A DNA stretch of 30,807 nt from Elusimicrobiota bacterium (lineage in GTDB: Bacteria > Elusimicrobiota > Elusimicrobia > UBA1565), in the NCBI GenBank assembly GCA_003450735.1, contig DMEZ01000055.1, forward strand, positions 1 through 30,807, written 5' to 3'. Under the pieces are notes generated by a model. It was not told the DNA's origin. It saw nothing but the letters and a program-made list of their open reading frames with translations, and did no database searches. Both the position numbers and the translations under genes were made by a program. Shown here in pieces: positions 7,383 through 16,593 of the stretch (its first letter is position 1; the number at the start of each line of letters is the position of its first letter).

Positions 7383-8647
7383 CAATACCTCGGCTTCAGC
7401 CGCGCGAGCTGAGCCTCGAACCTCTGCTTGAACGCCGGATTCAGCACGTCCGCGCAGACCGCGTAGCGCACCAGCGGCCTCGGCCCCGACAGCGCCGGCC
7501 CCGTGAAATGCACCCCCACGATCCCCGTCTCCTCGATGACCAGCCTATTGAACGCCTCGTGCCGCGGCATCTCCTTCGTCCGCGCATCCGACGCCAGGTC
7601 CACCCCGAACACCTGCCGGGGAACGTCCCACAGAGTGAAGAACCCCGCGTCCGTCTCGCAGGCCTGCCTCATCCCCGCGCGCTTGAAGGCCGGGATGACG
7701 TAATCCAGCCGCTCCCGATACATCCCCCGCAGGCCCTCCAGCACCCTTTGCGCCGCAGGACCCGCTTCAAAGAACTTGCCGTACGCCGCCATCACGGAGG
7801 GTACCGGCCCCGAGTCTGAGTTCCCGTTGATCAAGGTGAAATCCTCGATGAAGTCCTTCGACCCCACGATGGCCCCCAGCCGGGCCCCCGGGTCGCTGAA
7901 CGACTTGCTCACGGAGTACATCTCCGCCCACTCCAGCTTCGGAGCGTCCTTCGCCACCAGGGCCAGCGCGCAGTGCGTCCCCGCGGCCAGACCGCAGTAC
8001 GCCCCGTCGTTGACCAGCCGGCAATCGGACTCGATGCAGAACGAGATCAGCTCGCGCCACTCATCCGGCGTCGCTCCCACCGCGGCCGGGTTCCCAGGCC
8101 GGATGACGAACACCAGGTCCGGCTTCTCCACCTTCGCCTCGGCCAGCGACGAGCGCAGGCGCTTCACGTTCAGCCGCATCCCGTCCTCGCTCATCAGCGG
8201 CCACACCACCCGCTTCGAGCCCAGATAGCTCGAGCCCCAGGTGCCCGCCACGTCGTAGGCCGGCAGGTTCGAGGCGAACACGAACTGCTCCCGCCTCGAG
8301 TGCAGGCCGCAGGCCAGCGGGACCAGCGCCGTCGCCGTCTTGATGCCCGGGATCGGGATCGCGCGCAGGTGCGGGTGGTCGCCCAAGCGCACGCCCGAGT
8401 GCAGCTCGACCATCCCCTCCACGAAGCGGTGCAGGTTGTTCTCTTCCGCGTAGGTGTGATAATCGAAGCCCGGGTCGCTGGCGAAGCGCGCCTGGAGCTT
8501 CAAGATCTGCTCATCCGGCACCGTATCCGGATTGCCCAGCGAAAGGTTCAGAGGCTCCAGCCCCGTCTTCTGCGTGTACTCCCGGCAGAGGATGTAGACC
8601 AGCTGGAACAGGTTGATGCCCGAGGCAGGTATCCGTCGCATGGGCAT
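7382..8647 (-). CDS. PLP-dependent class I/II aminotransferase
   Basis: This 421-residue fold-type I aminotransferase is of full family length. Visible signatures are L-S-L-G-N-P-D near residue 35, V-I-R-P-G-N-P-A-A-V-G in place of the usual N-P-x-N-P-T-G, V-N-D-G-A-Y-C-G-L (the D/Y pair that contacts PLP), and S-V-S-K-S-F-S-D-P-G-A-R-L-G with the Schiff-base lysine K248. The substrate is unclear: alanine, aspartate and LL-diaminopimelate aminotransferases share this layout. Two ATGs (8647 and 8641) are possible starts and neither has a Shine-Dalgarno. The M15 peptidase gene is translationally coupled behind it, which hints at an amino-acid or peptidoglycan-related role (inference). Confidence 0.88.
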   Translation of the reverse strand: MPMRRIPASGINLFQLVYILCREYTQKTGLEPLNLSLGNPDTVPDEQILKLQARFASDPGFDYHTYAEENNLHRFVEGMVELHSGVRLGDHPHLRAIPIPGIKTATALVPLACGLHSRREQFVFASNLPAYDVAGTWGSSYLGSKRVVWPLMSEDGMRLNVKRLRSSLAEAKVEKPDLVFVIRPGNPAAVGATPDEWRELISFCIESDCRLVNDGAYCGLAAGTHCALALVAKDAPKLEWAEMYSVSKSFSDPGARLGAIVGSKDFIEDFTLINGNSDSGPVPSVMAAYGKFFEAGPAAQRVLEGLRGMYRERLDYVIPAFKRAGMRQACETDAGFFTLWDVPRQVFGVDLASDARTKEMPRHEAFNRLVIEETGIVGVHFTGPALSGPRPLVRYAVCADVLNPAFKQRFEAQLARLKPRY

Positions 8648-8687
8648 AGGTTGGCAAACTCACGCAGGAGAGTCAATCAAGGCCGGC

Positions 8688-8716
8688 TTGAACGGCCTCC
8701 CAGACCGTGATATAGT
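8688..8716 (+). promoter_or_regulatory. Sigma70-like promoter for the A2M-PBP1C operon
   Basis: TTGAAC (8688-8693) and TATAGT (8711-8716) are separated by 17 bases. The start point would be near 8723, giving a leader of about 26 bases with AGGAG at 8737-8741 before ATG 8749. Confidence 0.6.
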
Positions 8717-8748
8717 CCGTTGAAGCCGCATCCCCCAGGAGACCGCTC

Positions 8749-11700
8749 ATGCCGAAAGCCCTGCTCCTCCTCGCCGCCCTCCTCCCCTTCTCCAGCGCCC
8801 AGGCCCAGGACCTGCGCATCGTCAGCGTCTCCCCTTCAGGGAACATCGCCAACCGGAACGACGCCAAGGCCATCACCGTCGTCTTCAACCAGCCCATGGT
8901 CCCCCTCATCGAGGCCGAGCAGGCCGCGGAGCTCTGCCCCATCGAGTTCAAGCCCAAGATCGAGGGACGCTGCCGCTGGCAGGGCACCAACGTCCTCTCC
9001 TACGAGCCCGAGGAGCCCCTCCCCCCCGCCAGCCGCTACAGGGCCCTCGTCCCCGCCGGGACCCGGTCCCTCGTTTCCGGCGCCCAGCTCGAGCAGGGCC
9101 ACAGCTGGTACTTCGAGACCGTCCTCCCCGACCTCAAGGACAGCCGCCCGCGCCACGGCGACCACTGGATCCACCTCGACGGGCTCCTCTTCGTCCACTT
9201 CAACCTCCCCATGGACCCCAAGAAGGCCCAGCCCTACCTCGAGCTCCACGAGTATGTGCTCGAGGGCCCCTACACGGAGAAGATCCCCCTCGCCGCCCGC
9301 CGCCCCACCCAGGACGAGCTCAAGAGCGCCTGGGGCTACTACGGGTCATGGGACGGGGCTCCCAGCACCGCCACCGTGCTCATCCTCAAGCCCTCCCGCC
9401 GGCTCAAGCCCGACCACGCCTACCGCCTGCGCCTGAAGGAAGACCTCCCGTCCGAAGCGGGGACCCTCGGCTTCGCGCACGAGCGCGAGGTCTATTTCGA
9501 GACCTACTACACCTTCTCCCATCTCGGCGTCTCCATGCCGAACTGCCTGCCCGGCGCCCCTACTCTCGCCTTCTCCAACCCCGTGCGCTACGAGGACCTC
9601 CTGGCCCACCTCCGCATCGAGCCCGCCCTCAAGCTCCCCGAGCCCGACACCTGGCGCAAGAACCACACCGGCTCCCAGGACGCCGGCAAGCGCACCGTCA
9701 CGCACGAGCTCGGCGGCGCCGAGGTCCAGCCCGGCACCCACTACACCCTGCGCATCTCGGGCGGGCTCAAGGACGCCTTCGGCAACCTCCTCGGCGCGGA
9801 CGCGCAGGCCGGCTTCTTCGCGGGCGACTACTGCCCCAGCTTCACCATGGCCGACTCCGTGGGCGTGCTCGAGAGCTACCTCCCCAACCTCCACCCCGCC
9901 GCGTCGGTCAACGCCGGCATGGTCCCCGTCGAGATGCTCACTCTCGCGCCGGAGGACATCATCCCCTTCTTCAACAACCTCAAGTGGGGCATGGACGAGC
10001 GCTCCCAGCTCCCCGTCTGGGCCTACCGCGAGAACCTCGTCCCCAACCTCCAGCGCAACAAGAAGGTCCGCTTCGGCATCGACCTGCGCAAGGCCCTCAG
10101 CCGCCGCAAGTCCGGCTTCGTCTTCCTCCAGGCGCAGGACCCAGAGCAGCGCTGGCACAAGGCCCTCGTCAACGTCACCAAACTCAACCTCACCGTCAAG
10201 ACCTCGCCGGACGTCACCCTCGTCTGGGCCACCTTCCTGAGGAACGGCAACCCGGCCAAGGGGGTCCAGCTCGAGATCCGCGACGAGGACAACCGCGTCC
10301 TGCGCACCGGCGTCACCGACGCCAACGGCCTCTTCCTCGCCCCCGGCTGGAGAGGGCTGGGCATCACCGACTGGAAGCGCTGGAGCCGGCCCAAGCTCTG
10401 GGTGTTCGGCAAGCTCAACGACGAGACCACCGGCATCACCACCGCCTGGAAAGGCGGGCTGGACAACTGGCGCTTCAACGTCGCCTACGACGACACCCCG
10501 CGCCCGTACCGGCACGAGGGCCTGGTCTTCACCGAGCGCGGGGTCTACCGCCCCGGCGAGACCGTCCTGGCCAAGGGCATCCTGCGCGAGCTCGTCAACG
10601 GCGACTGGGAGCCCACCACCCTCAAGCGCGTGCGCGTCACGCTCAAGGACGCCCGCGGGACCGAGGTCTTCGCCTCCACCCTGCCCGTCTCGGCCCTCTC
10701 CGCGTTCGATTTCTCCGTGCCCACCAAGCCCAACGCCGCCACCGGCACCTGGGAGCTCTCGGTCACCGACGATGAGCTGCCCCCGGCCCCGGAGGTCGTG
10801 CAGGTCGTCTCGGAGAGCGCGGACGAGGAGGAGGCCCCCTCGGCGCCCCCGAGCGGCGAGCGCAAGCTCTCGCTCGAAGCCTCCTTCCGGGTCGAGGCCT
10901 TCAAGCCCGCCTCCTTCGAGGTCAAGGCCCGCTCCGCCAAGGACGAGTATCTGGCCGGCGAGGAGTTCGAGGCCGTCGTGGACGGGTGGTACCTCTTCGG
11001 CGCGCCCATGGCCGGGGCCCCCTACGAGGTCAAGCTCCGCCTCGAGCCCGGCGGCTTCGCCCCGCCCGGCTGGGACGGCTACGCCTTCGGGGCCGGCTGG
11101 TGGGAGGAAGGCGTCGTCCATTACGAAGGCCGCCTCCTCGCCTCCGCCACCGGCGAGCTCGACGAGCAGGGCAAGGCTTCCTTCAGCGCCCTCCTCGACC
11201 CCGGCACGGCCGAGCGCCCCCTGGGCGCCTACCTCGAGGCCAGCGCCGCGAGCCCCGAGCGCCAGCGCCTCTTCGGCCGCGCGAGCGCCGTGGTGCACCG
11301 CGCGAACCTCTACCTCGGCATCAAGCCCCGCAAGACCTTCCTGGACAAGGGCCAGACCTACGCGGCCGACGTCGCCGCCGTGCGCCCCGACGGCTCGCCC
11401 GCCGAGGGGCTGATCGTGGAGGGCAAGCTGGTGCGCCGCGACTGGCTCAGCGTGCAGAAGGCCGGGCTCGGCGGGAGGCTCGAGTGGGTCACCGAGCGCC
11501 GCGACGTCGAGGTCGCGACCTTCTCATTCCAGACCGCCAAAACCACCGTCTCCTGGTCCCACCCCGTCGAGAAGGTCGGCCTCCACTACCTCACCGTGCG
11601 GGCCAAGGACGAGCAGGGCCGCCCGGCGCGGGCGGGCGACTCCTTCTACGTCATCGGCAAGGGCGAGGCCTGGTGGGAGCGCAGCGACAACGACGTCGTC

Positions 11701-14418
11701 GAACTCATCGCCGACAAGAAGCTCTACAAGCCGGGCGACACGGCCAAGATCCTGGTCAAGTCGCCCTACGAGCGCGCCCGCGCCCTCGTCACGGTCGAGC
11801 GCGAGAAGGTGCTCTCCAAGCAGGTCGTCTGGCTCGAGGGCGGGGCCAGCTTCATCGAGGTCCCCCTCCTCGCCCAGCACGTCCCCAACGTCTACGTGGG
11901 CGTCATCCTGCTCCAGGGCCGGAGCGGCCTGGACAAGTTCTCGGCCGAGGGCGCCGACGCGGCCAAGCCCCAGGCCAAGTACGGGTACGCCGCCCTCTCG
12001 GTCGACCCCGGCGGCCGGCGCCTGGCCGTCTCGCTCAAGACCGATTCAGGCGAGTACCGCCCGCGCGGCAAGGTCCAGGCACACATCACGGTCAAGGACG
12101 AGAAGGGCCGCCCGGTCGAATCCGAAGCCGCCGTGTTCGCCGTGGACGAGGGTGTGCTCGCCCTCACCGGCTACGGCACCCCCGACGCCTTCGGGGCCTT
12201 CTACGGGCCGCGCCCGCTCCTGGTCGACACGGTGAGTTTGATCCAGTACGTCATCGGCCAGCGCAGCTTCGGCGAGAAGGGCGAGGTCCGGGGCGGCGGC
12301 GGCGGCATGGCGGGCCTCGAGGGCATCGACCTGCGCTCGCGCTTCGTGCCCACCGCCTTCTGGAGCCCCTCGGTCCTGACGGGCAAGGACGGCCGGGCCA
12401 AGCTCTCTTTCGAGCTCCCCGACAACCTCTCCCGCTTCCGCCTCATGGCGGTGGCCCAGTCCGGGCGCCTGTTCGGCTCGGGCGAGTCGCGCCTCACGGT
12501 CAAGAAGCCGCTGCTGCTCAAGCCCAGCCTGCCGCGCTTCGCGCGCCTGGGCGACGCGTTCCAGGGAGGGGTCGTGGTGCACAACTACACCGGCTCCTCC
12601 GCCACCGTCCAGGTCGGCCTCAGCCTCAAGGGCTCGGGCGTCACGGCGGAGGAGCCTCTCCTCAAGGAGGTCGCCGTCGCCTCCGGGCGCGCGGTCGAAG
12701 TGCTCTGGCCCATGAAGGCCCAGGGCTTGGGCGAGGCGGCGTTCGAATTCAGAGCCAAGGCGGGGAAAGAGACCGACGGCCTCGAGTGGAAGCTCCAGGT
12801 CTCCCTGCCCGCCAAGCTCGAGAGCGCGGCCACCGCCGGCGCCACCGAAGGCCGGGCGGAGGAGAAGGTCGGCGTGCCCAGGACCTCTCGGCTCGACCTG
12901 GGCGGCCTCGAGGTCAGCCTCTCGCCCACCGCCATGGCCGGCCTGCAGGAAGGCGCCAAGTTCCTGCTCGAGTACCCCTACGGCTGCCTGGAGCAGAAAC
13001 TCTCGCGCGCCTTCCCGGTGCTCGTGGGCGCGGACCTCGTCTCGACCTTCGGCTTGGGCGACCTCGCCGGGCTCAAGAAGAAGACCCAGGAGGTCTTCGA
13101 GGGCCTCGCGCAGTTCCAGCACGGCTCCGGGGGCTTCGGCTACTGGCCCTCGCCCGAGAATCCCGACCCCTGGATCACCGCCTACGCCCTGCACGCCGCG
13201 GCCCTCGCCAAGAGGGAGGGCTACGATGTGGATGAGGCGACCCTCGGAAAAGCGCTCACCTGGCTGAGGAGCTTCCTCTACGGCCAGCGCACGCACTGGG
13301 CGTATCCCTACAACCAGAGCGAGGACTACGCCAGCCGCGCCTACGCGCTCTACGCGCTGGCTTTGCACGGCCAGCGCGAGGACGGCGCGCTCTCGAACCT
13401 CTTCGAGCGGCGCGACCAGCTCCCGCTCACGGGCAAGGCGTACCTGCTCAAGGCGGCCACCCTGCTCAACTCGGGCCCCGAGATCGCCCAGACGCTCTCC
13501 GGCGAGCTGCTCAACACGGCCAAGTACTCGCCGACGACCATGCACTTCGAGTCCAAGGAGGAGTGCCCCTGGACGCACGAGTCGAGCGCCAAGACCACGG
13601 CTCTCGTCCTCCAGGCCCTGCTCGAGGCCCAGGGCGGCTTCCCGGCCGACGACAAGGCCGTGCGCTGGCTGATGGAGGAGCGCAAGGCCCTGGGCCGCTG
13701 GCGCACCACCCAGGAGAACTCGGCCGTGCTCTACGCCCTGCAGGACTACTACCGGCGCTACGAGAAGGAAGCGCCGGACTTCACGGCTCGGGCCAGGCTG
13801 GCCGGCCAGGAGTGGGCGGAGACCTTCGCCGGACGCTCGCTCGCCGCTCGCAGGAAGAGCTTCGGGCTCGAGGCGCTCAAGGCGGAGGGCGGCAAGGCCG
13901 TGCTCTCCAAGGAGGGCGCGGGACGGCTCTACTACGTCCTGCGCCTGAGCTGGCTGCCCGAGACGGAGAAGGCCCGGAGCGAGGGCTTCACGGTCGAGAA
14001 GAAGATCGAGCCGCTCAAGGGGCCCGCCCTCGGGTCCTTCCCTCCCGGGTCCCGCGCGGTCGTGACCCTGAAGGTCAAGACGCCGCAGGACCGCACCTTC
14101 GTCGCGATCGACGACCCCCTGCCGGCCGGCTTCGAGATCGTGGACGCGAGCTTCTCGACCGAGAGCGGCGAGGACGCGCGCGCCCTCGCCCAGAAGGGCG
14201 GCCAGGAGTGGTGGGGCGGCTTCCACCGCGCCGAGAACTACGACGACCGCATCCAGATCTTCGCGGACTACCTGACCCAGGGGGAGCACAGCTACTCCTA
14301 CCTGGTGCAGGCCACCACGCCGGGGCTCTACCGCATGCCCGCGACCCGCGTCGAGCAGATGTACCAGCCCGAGGTGTTCGCCCTCACCGCGGGCGGGGAG
14401 GTGGTCGTCGGGAGATGA
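8749..14418 (+). CDS. Bacterial alpha-2-macroglobulin with intact thioester
   Basis: This 1889-residue protein is a large protease-trapping inhibitor. The N-terminus is a cleavable signal peptide (hydrophobic residues 3-15, then S-S-A-Q-A-Q-D) with no lipobox cysteine, so unlike E. coli YfhM it should be soluble in the periplasm or secreted. Macroglobulin-like beta domains fill the first 1150 residues, including F-T-E-R-G-V-Y-R-P-G-E-T-V. A glycine-rich loop lies near residue 1182, followed by P-T-A-F-W and the A2M core P-D-N-L-S-R-F-R-L. The thioester motif G-C-L-E-Q (C1413, Q1416) is intact and starts the helical thioester domain. An acidic/Pro-rich linker sits at about 686-705. The gene is coupled by a 4-base overlap to PBP1C, the classic bacterial partnership: A2M guards the periplasm while PBP1C repairs breached peptidoglycan. 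Confidence 0.95.
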   Translation: MPKALLLLAALLPFSSAQAQDLRIVSVSPSGNIANRNDAKAITVVFNQPMVPLIEAEQAAELCPIEFKPKIEGRCRWQGTNVLSYEPEEPLPPASRYRALVPAGTRSLVSGAQLEQGHSWYFETVLPDLKDSRPRHGDHWIHLDGLLFVHFNLPMDPKKAQPYLELHEYVLEGPYTEKIPLAARRPTQDELKSAWGYYGSWDGAPSTATVLILKPSRRLKPDHAYRLRLKEDLPSEAGTLGFAHEREVYFETYYTFSHLGVSMPNCLPGAPTLAFSNPVRYEDLLAHLRIEPALKLPEPDTWRKNHTGSQDAGKRTVTHELGGAEVQPGTHYTLRISGGLKDAFGNLLGADAQAGFFAGDYCPSFTMADSVGVLESYLPNLHPAASVNAGMVPVEMLTLAPEDIIPFFNNLKWGMDERSQLPVWAYRENLVPNLQRNKKVRFGIDLRKALSRRKSGFVFLQAQDPEQRWHKALVNVTKLNLTVKTSPDVTLVWATFLRNGNPAKGVQLEIRDEDNRVLRTGVTDANGLFLAPGWRGLGITDWKRWSRPKLWVFGKLNDETTGITTAWKGGLDNWRFNVAYDDTPRPYRHEGLVFTERGVYRPGETVLAKGILRELVNGDWEPTTLKRVRVTLKDARGTEVFASTLPVSALSAFDFSVPTKPNAATGTWELSVTDDELPPAPEVVQVVSESADEEEAPSAPPSGERKLSLEASFRVEAFKPASFEVKARSAKDEYLAGEEFEAVVDGWYLFGAPMAGAPYEVKLRLEPGGFAPPGWDGYAFGAGWWEEGVVHYEGRLLASATGELDEQGKASFSALLDPGTAERPLGAYLEASAASPERQRLFGRASAVVHRANLYLGIKPRKTFLDKGQTYAADVAAVRPDGSPAEGLIVEGKLVRRDWLSVQKAGLGGRLEWVTERRDVEVATFSFQTAKTTVSWSHPVEKVGLHYLTVRAKDEQGRPARAGDSFYVIGKGEAWWERSDNDVVELIADKKLYKPGDTAKILVKSPYERARALVTVEREKVLSKQVVWLEGGASFIEVPLLAQHVPNVYVGVILLQGRSGLDKFSAEGADAAKPQAKYGYAALSVDPGGRRLAVSLKTDSGEYRPRGKVQAHITVKDEKGRPVESEAAVFAVDEGVLALTGYGTPDAFGAFYGPRPLLVDTVSLIQYVIGQRSFGEKGEVRGGGGGMAGLEGIDLRSRFVPTAFWSPSVLTGKDGRAKLSFELPDNLSRFRLMAVAQSGRLFGSGESRLTVKKPLLLKPSLPRFARLGDAFQGGVVVHNYTGSSATVQVGLSLKGSGVTAEEPLLKEVAVASGRAVEVLWPMKAQGLGEAAFEFRAKAGKETDGLEWKLQVSLPAKLESAATAGATEGRAEEKVGVPRTSRLDLGGLEVSLSPTAMAGLQEGAKFLLEYPYGCLEQKLSRAFPVLVGADLVSTFGLGDLAGLKKKTQEVFEGLAQFQHGSGGFGYWPSPENPDPWITAYALHAAALAKREGYDVDEATLGKALTWLRSFLYGQRTHWAYPYNQSEDYASRAYALYALALHGQREDGALSNLFERRDQLPLTGKAYLLKAATLLNSGPEIAQTLSGELLNTAKYSPTTMHFESKEECPWTHESSAKTTALVLQALLEAQGGFPADDKAVRWLMEERKALGRWRTTQENSAVLYALQDYYRRYEKEAPDFTARARLAGQEWAETFAGRSLAARRKSFGLEALKAEGGKAVLSKEGAGRLYYVLRLSWLPETEKARSEGFTVEKKIEPLKGPALGSFPPGSRAVVTLKVKTPQDRTFVAIDDPLPAGFEIVDASFSTESGEDARALAQKGGQEWWGGFHRAENYDDRIQIFADYLTQGEHSYSYLVQATTPGLYRMPATRVEQMYQPEVFALTAGGEVVVGR

Positions 14419-16511
14419 CCGCCCTCCTGCTGGCCCTCTCGCTCGCGGCCCAGGCCGAAGCCGGCTCCACCCGGATCTTCGACCGCCACGGCGTCCTGCT
14501 CCAGGAGCTCTCCCCCGAGGGCGAGAGCCGCCGGGAGGCGCGCCTCGAGGAGGTCTCGCCCTGGGTCCTGCTGGCCACGCTCGCGGCCGAGGACCGCCGC
14601 TTCTTCGAGCACGGCGCGCTCGATCCCCTGGCCATCGCGCGGGCGCTCTGGCAGAACCTGCGCACGGGCCGCGTGGTCTCGGGGGCCTCGACTTTGACCC
14701 AGCAGCTGGCCCGGGCCGAGCGCCCCCGGCCCCGGGGCTGGACCGCCAAAGCGCGGGAGGCTCTCTCAGCCGTCGCGCTCGAGAGCCGGCTCGAGAAGCG
14801 GGAGATCCTGGAGCGCTACCTGAACCTCGTCTCCTACGGCAACCGGGCCGTGGGCATCGAGGCCGCCAGCCGCCTCTACCTCGGCAAGCCCGCCGCGAGC
14901 CTCTCGCTCGCCGAAGCCGCCTACCTCTGCGCCATCCCCCGCTCGCCCGGGACGGTGAACCCCTACCGCAACGAGGCCAAACTCCGGCGGCGCCAGCGCG
15001 AGATCCTGGAGCGCATGCGCCGCTGGGGCTGGGCGGAGGAGGACGCGGCCGCCCTGGCGCTCAAGGAGCCGCTCCAGGTTCTGGCCCGCCGGAACGCCGC
15101 GCTCGCCCCCCACTTCGCCCTGGCCGTGCGGCGCACGTCTTCCTCAGGGGATATCCGCACGACCCTGGATCCGACCCTGCAGGCCGCGGCCGCGGACGCC
15201 CTGCGCGCGCACCTCGCGGGCCTGCGGGGCCACCGCGTCGGCAACGGCGCCCTCCTCCTCCTCGACAACCGCACCCGCGAGGTGCTCGCCTGGGTGGGCT
15301 CGGCCGACTTCGCCGACGAGGAGCGCGGCGGCCAGAACGACGGCGTGCTCGCCCTGCGCCAGCCCGGCTCCGCCCTCAAGCCCTTCGTCTACGGCCTGGC
15401 CCTCTCGAAAGGCTGGACGCCCTCGACCCTCGTCCCGGACCTGCCCGCCCAGACCCCCGACCGCTTCAGCCCGCGCAACTACGACGGGAAGTTCCACGGC
15501 CTGGTGCGCCTGCGCGAGGCCCTGGCCTGCTCCTACAACGCGGCGGCTATCGCGCTGGCCGACAAGCTGGGTGCGCACGCCATCCTCTCGGCCCTGCGCC
15601 AGGCCGGCTTCCGCTCGCTCGACAAGCCGGCCGAACACTATGGCCTCGCTCTGGCTTTGGGCGACGGCGAGGTGAGTTTGGCCGAGCTGGCCAACGCCTA
15701 CGCCACCCTCGGCTCGGGAGGAGTCTGGAAGCCCCTGCGCCTGGTCGCGGGCGCAGGCCCCGAGGAGCCGCCGCGCCGGCTCTTCTCGCCCCAGACCGCC
15801 TACCTGCTCTCGCGCATCCTATCGGACAACACGGCGCGCGCCCCCGCCTTCGGCTTCTTCTCCCCCTTCAACGCCCCCTTCCCTCTCGCGGCCAAGACGG
15901 GGACGACCAAGGACTACCGCGACAACTGGGCCGTCGGCTTCACCCCCGAGTGGACGGCGGCGGTCTGGGTGGGCAACTTCGACGGCAAACCCATGGCCAA
16001 GGTGTCGGGCATCAGCGGGGCGGGGCCCATCCTGCGCGACGCGGCCTTCGCCCTCTGGAAGGCCCGCGGCGCCTCCGAGTTCCCGCGTCCGCGCGGCGTG
16101 CGGGAGCTGGAGGTCTGCCCGGTCTCGGGCGAGCGGCGCGGGCCCCGCTGCCCGACCGCCATCGCCGAGCTCTTCGACGAGGCGAGCCTGCCCAAGGGCC
16201 CCTGCCGGACGCACGCGCCCGCGCCCGGCCCCGAGGGCAAGCGGCTGCTCGTCGAGTTCCCGCGCCAAGACGATATCTTCAAGCTCGACCCCACCTTCTC
16301 CCGGAAGGCCCAGCAGCTCAAGCTCAAGGCTTCCGGGTTCGGGGGCTCGGAGGAGGTGCGCTGGAGCGTGGACGGCCGCGAGCTCGAGGCCGCCCCCGAC
16401 GGCACGGCCTGGTGGCCGCTCGCCCCGGGCCGACACCGCATCCGCGTGCGGGCCGGCCCGCGGCGGAGCCCCGAAGTCCGCATCTTCGTCGCCGGGGACC
16501 CCCGGTCCTAG
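14415..16511 (+). CDS. pbpC: Penicillin-binding protein 1C
   Basis: This 698-residue bifunctional peptidoglycan synthase starts at ATG 14415, overlapping the A2M stop; an open frame continues upstream but lies entirely inside A2M. The glycosyltransferase 51 domain has E-D-R-R-F-F-E-H-G (catalytic E59) and G-A-S-T-L-T-Q-Q-L-A. The transpeptidase domain has S319-A-L-K322, S373-Y-N375 and K494-T-G-T. The C-terminal 140 or so residues, after E-V-C-P-V-S-G, fit the PBP1C-specific beta domain. The N-terminus lacks the usual charged tail and long membrane helix: only about 13 hydrophobic residues precede A-E-A-G, so it may be a cleaved signal peptide. The operon context supports a role in wall repair with A2M. 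Confidence 0.93.
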   Translation: MTALLLALSLAAQAEAGSTRIFDRHGVLLQELSPEGESRREARLEEVSPWVLLATLAAEDRRFFEHGALDPLAIARALWQNLRTGRVVSGASTLTQQLARAERPRPRGWTAKAREALSAVALESRLEKREILERYLNLVSYGNRAVGIEAASRLYLGKPAASLSLAEAAYLCAIPRSPGTVNPYRNEAKLRRRQREILERMRRWGWAEEDAAALALKEPLQVLARRNAALAPHFALAVRRTSSSGDIRTTLDPTLQAAAADALRAHLAGLRGHRVGNGALLLLDNRTREVLAWVGSADFADEERGGQNDGVLALRQPGSALKPFVYGLALSKGWTPSTLVPDLPAQTPDRFSPRNYDGKFHGLVRLREALACSYNAAAIALADKLGAHAILSALRQAGFRSLDKPAEHYGLALALGDGEVSLAELANAYATLGSGGVWKPLRLVAGAGPEEPPRRLFSPQTAYLLSRILSDNTARAPAFGFFSPFNAPFPLAAKTGTTKDYRDNWAVGFTPEWTAAVWVGNFDGKPMAKVSGISGAGPILRDAAFALWKARGASEFPRPRGVRELEVCPVSGERRGPRCPTAIAELFDEASLPKGPCRTHAPAPGPEGKRLLVEFPRQDDIFKLDPTFSRKAQQLKLKASGFGGSEEVRWSVDGRELEAAPDGTAWWPLAPGRHRIRVRAGPRRSPEVRIFVAGDPRS

Positions 16512-16593
16512 GCCGAGCCGGGGCCTTTGCCGCCCGCCCTGGGCCCGGAAGGCCCTCCTGCCCCGCCCCCACGGGGGCTAGACTATCCATGAG

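Noticed and set aside
9346..11298. A 650-codon open frame on the minus strand opposite the A2M gene (and a similar one at 12046-14289)
   Set aside because: The translation is low-complexity (Gly/Glu/Val/Ala-rich) with no family features, and it mirrors the high-GC third-codon bias of the A2M gene, whose own frame is intact with a signal peptide and thioester motif.
12283..12330. Glycine-rich stretch in A2M considered as a tandem repeat or a frameshift scar
   Set aside because: The reading frame is intact and the family has a glycine-rich loop followed by P-T-A-F-W at this place.
13563..14414. An upstream extension of the PBP1C frame that would give a 982-residue protein
   Set aside because: The extension lies wholly inside A2M in another frame and translates to Arg/Gly/Pro-rich sequence; the ATG at 14415 gives the 4-base coupled start expected for this gene pair.
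16512..16593. GGCC-rich inverted repeats between PBP1C and the ART-like gene considered as a terminator
   Set aside because: The complementary stretches are short and lack a T-run; at this GC content such pairs are expected by chance.
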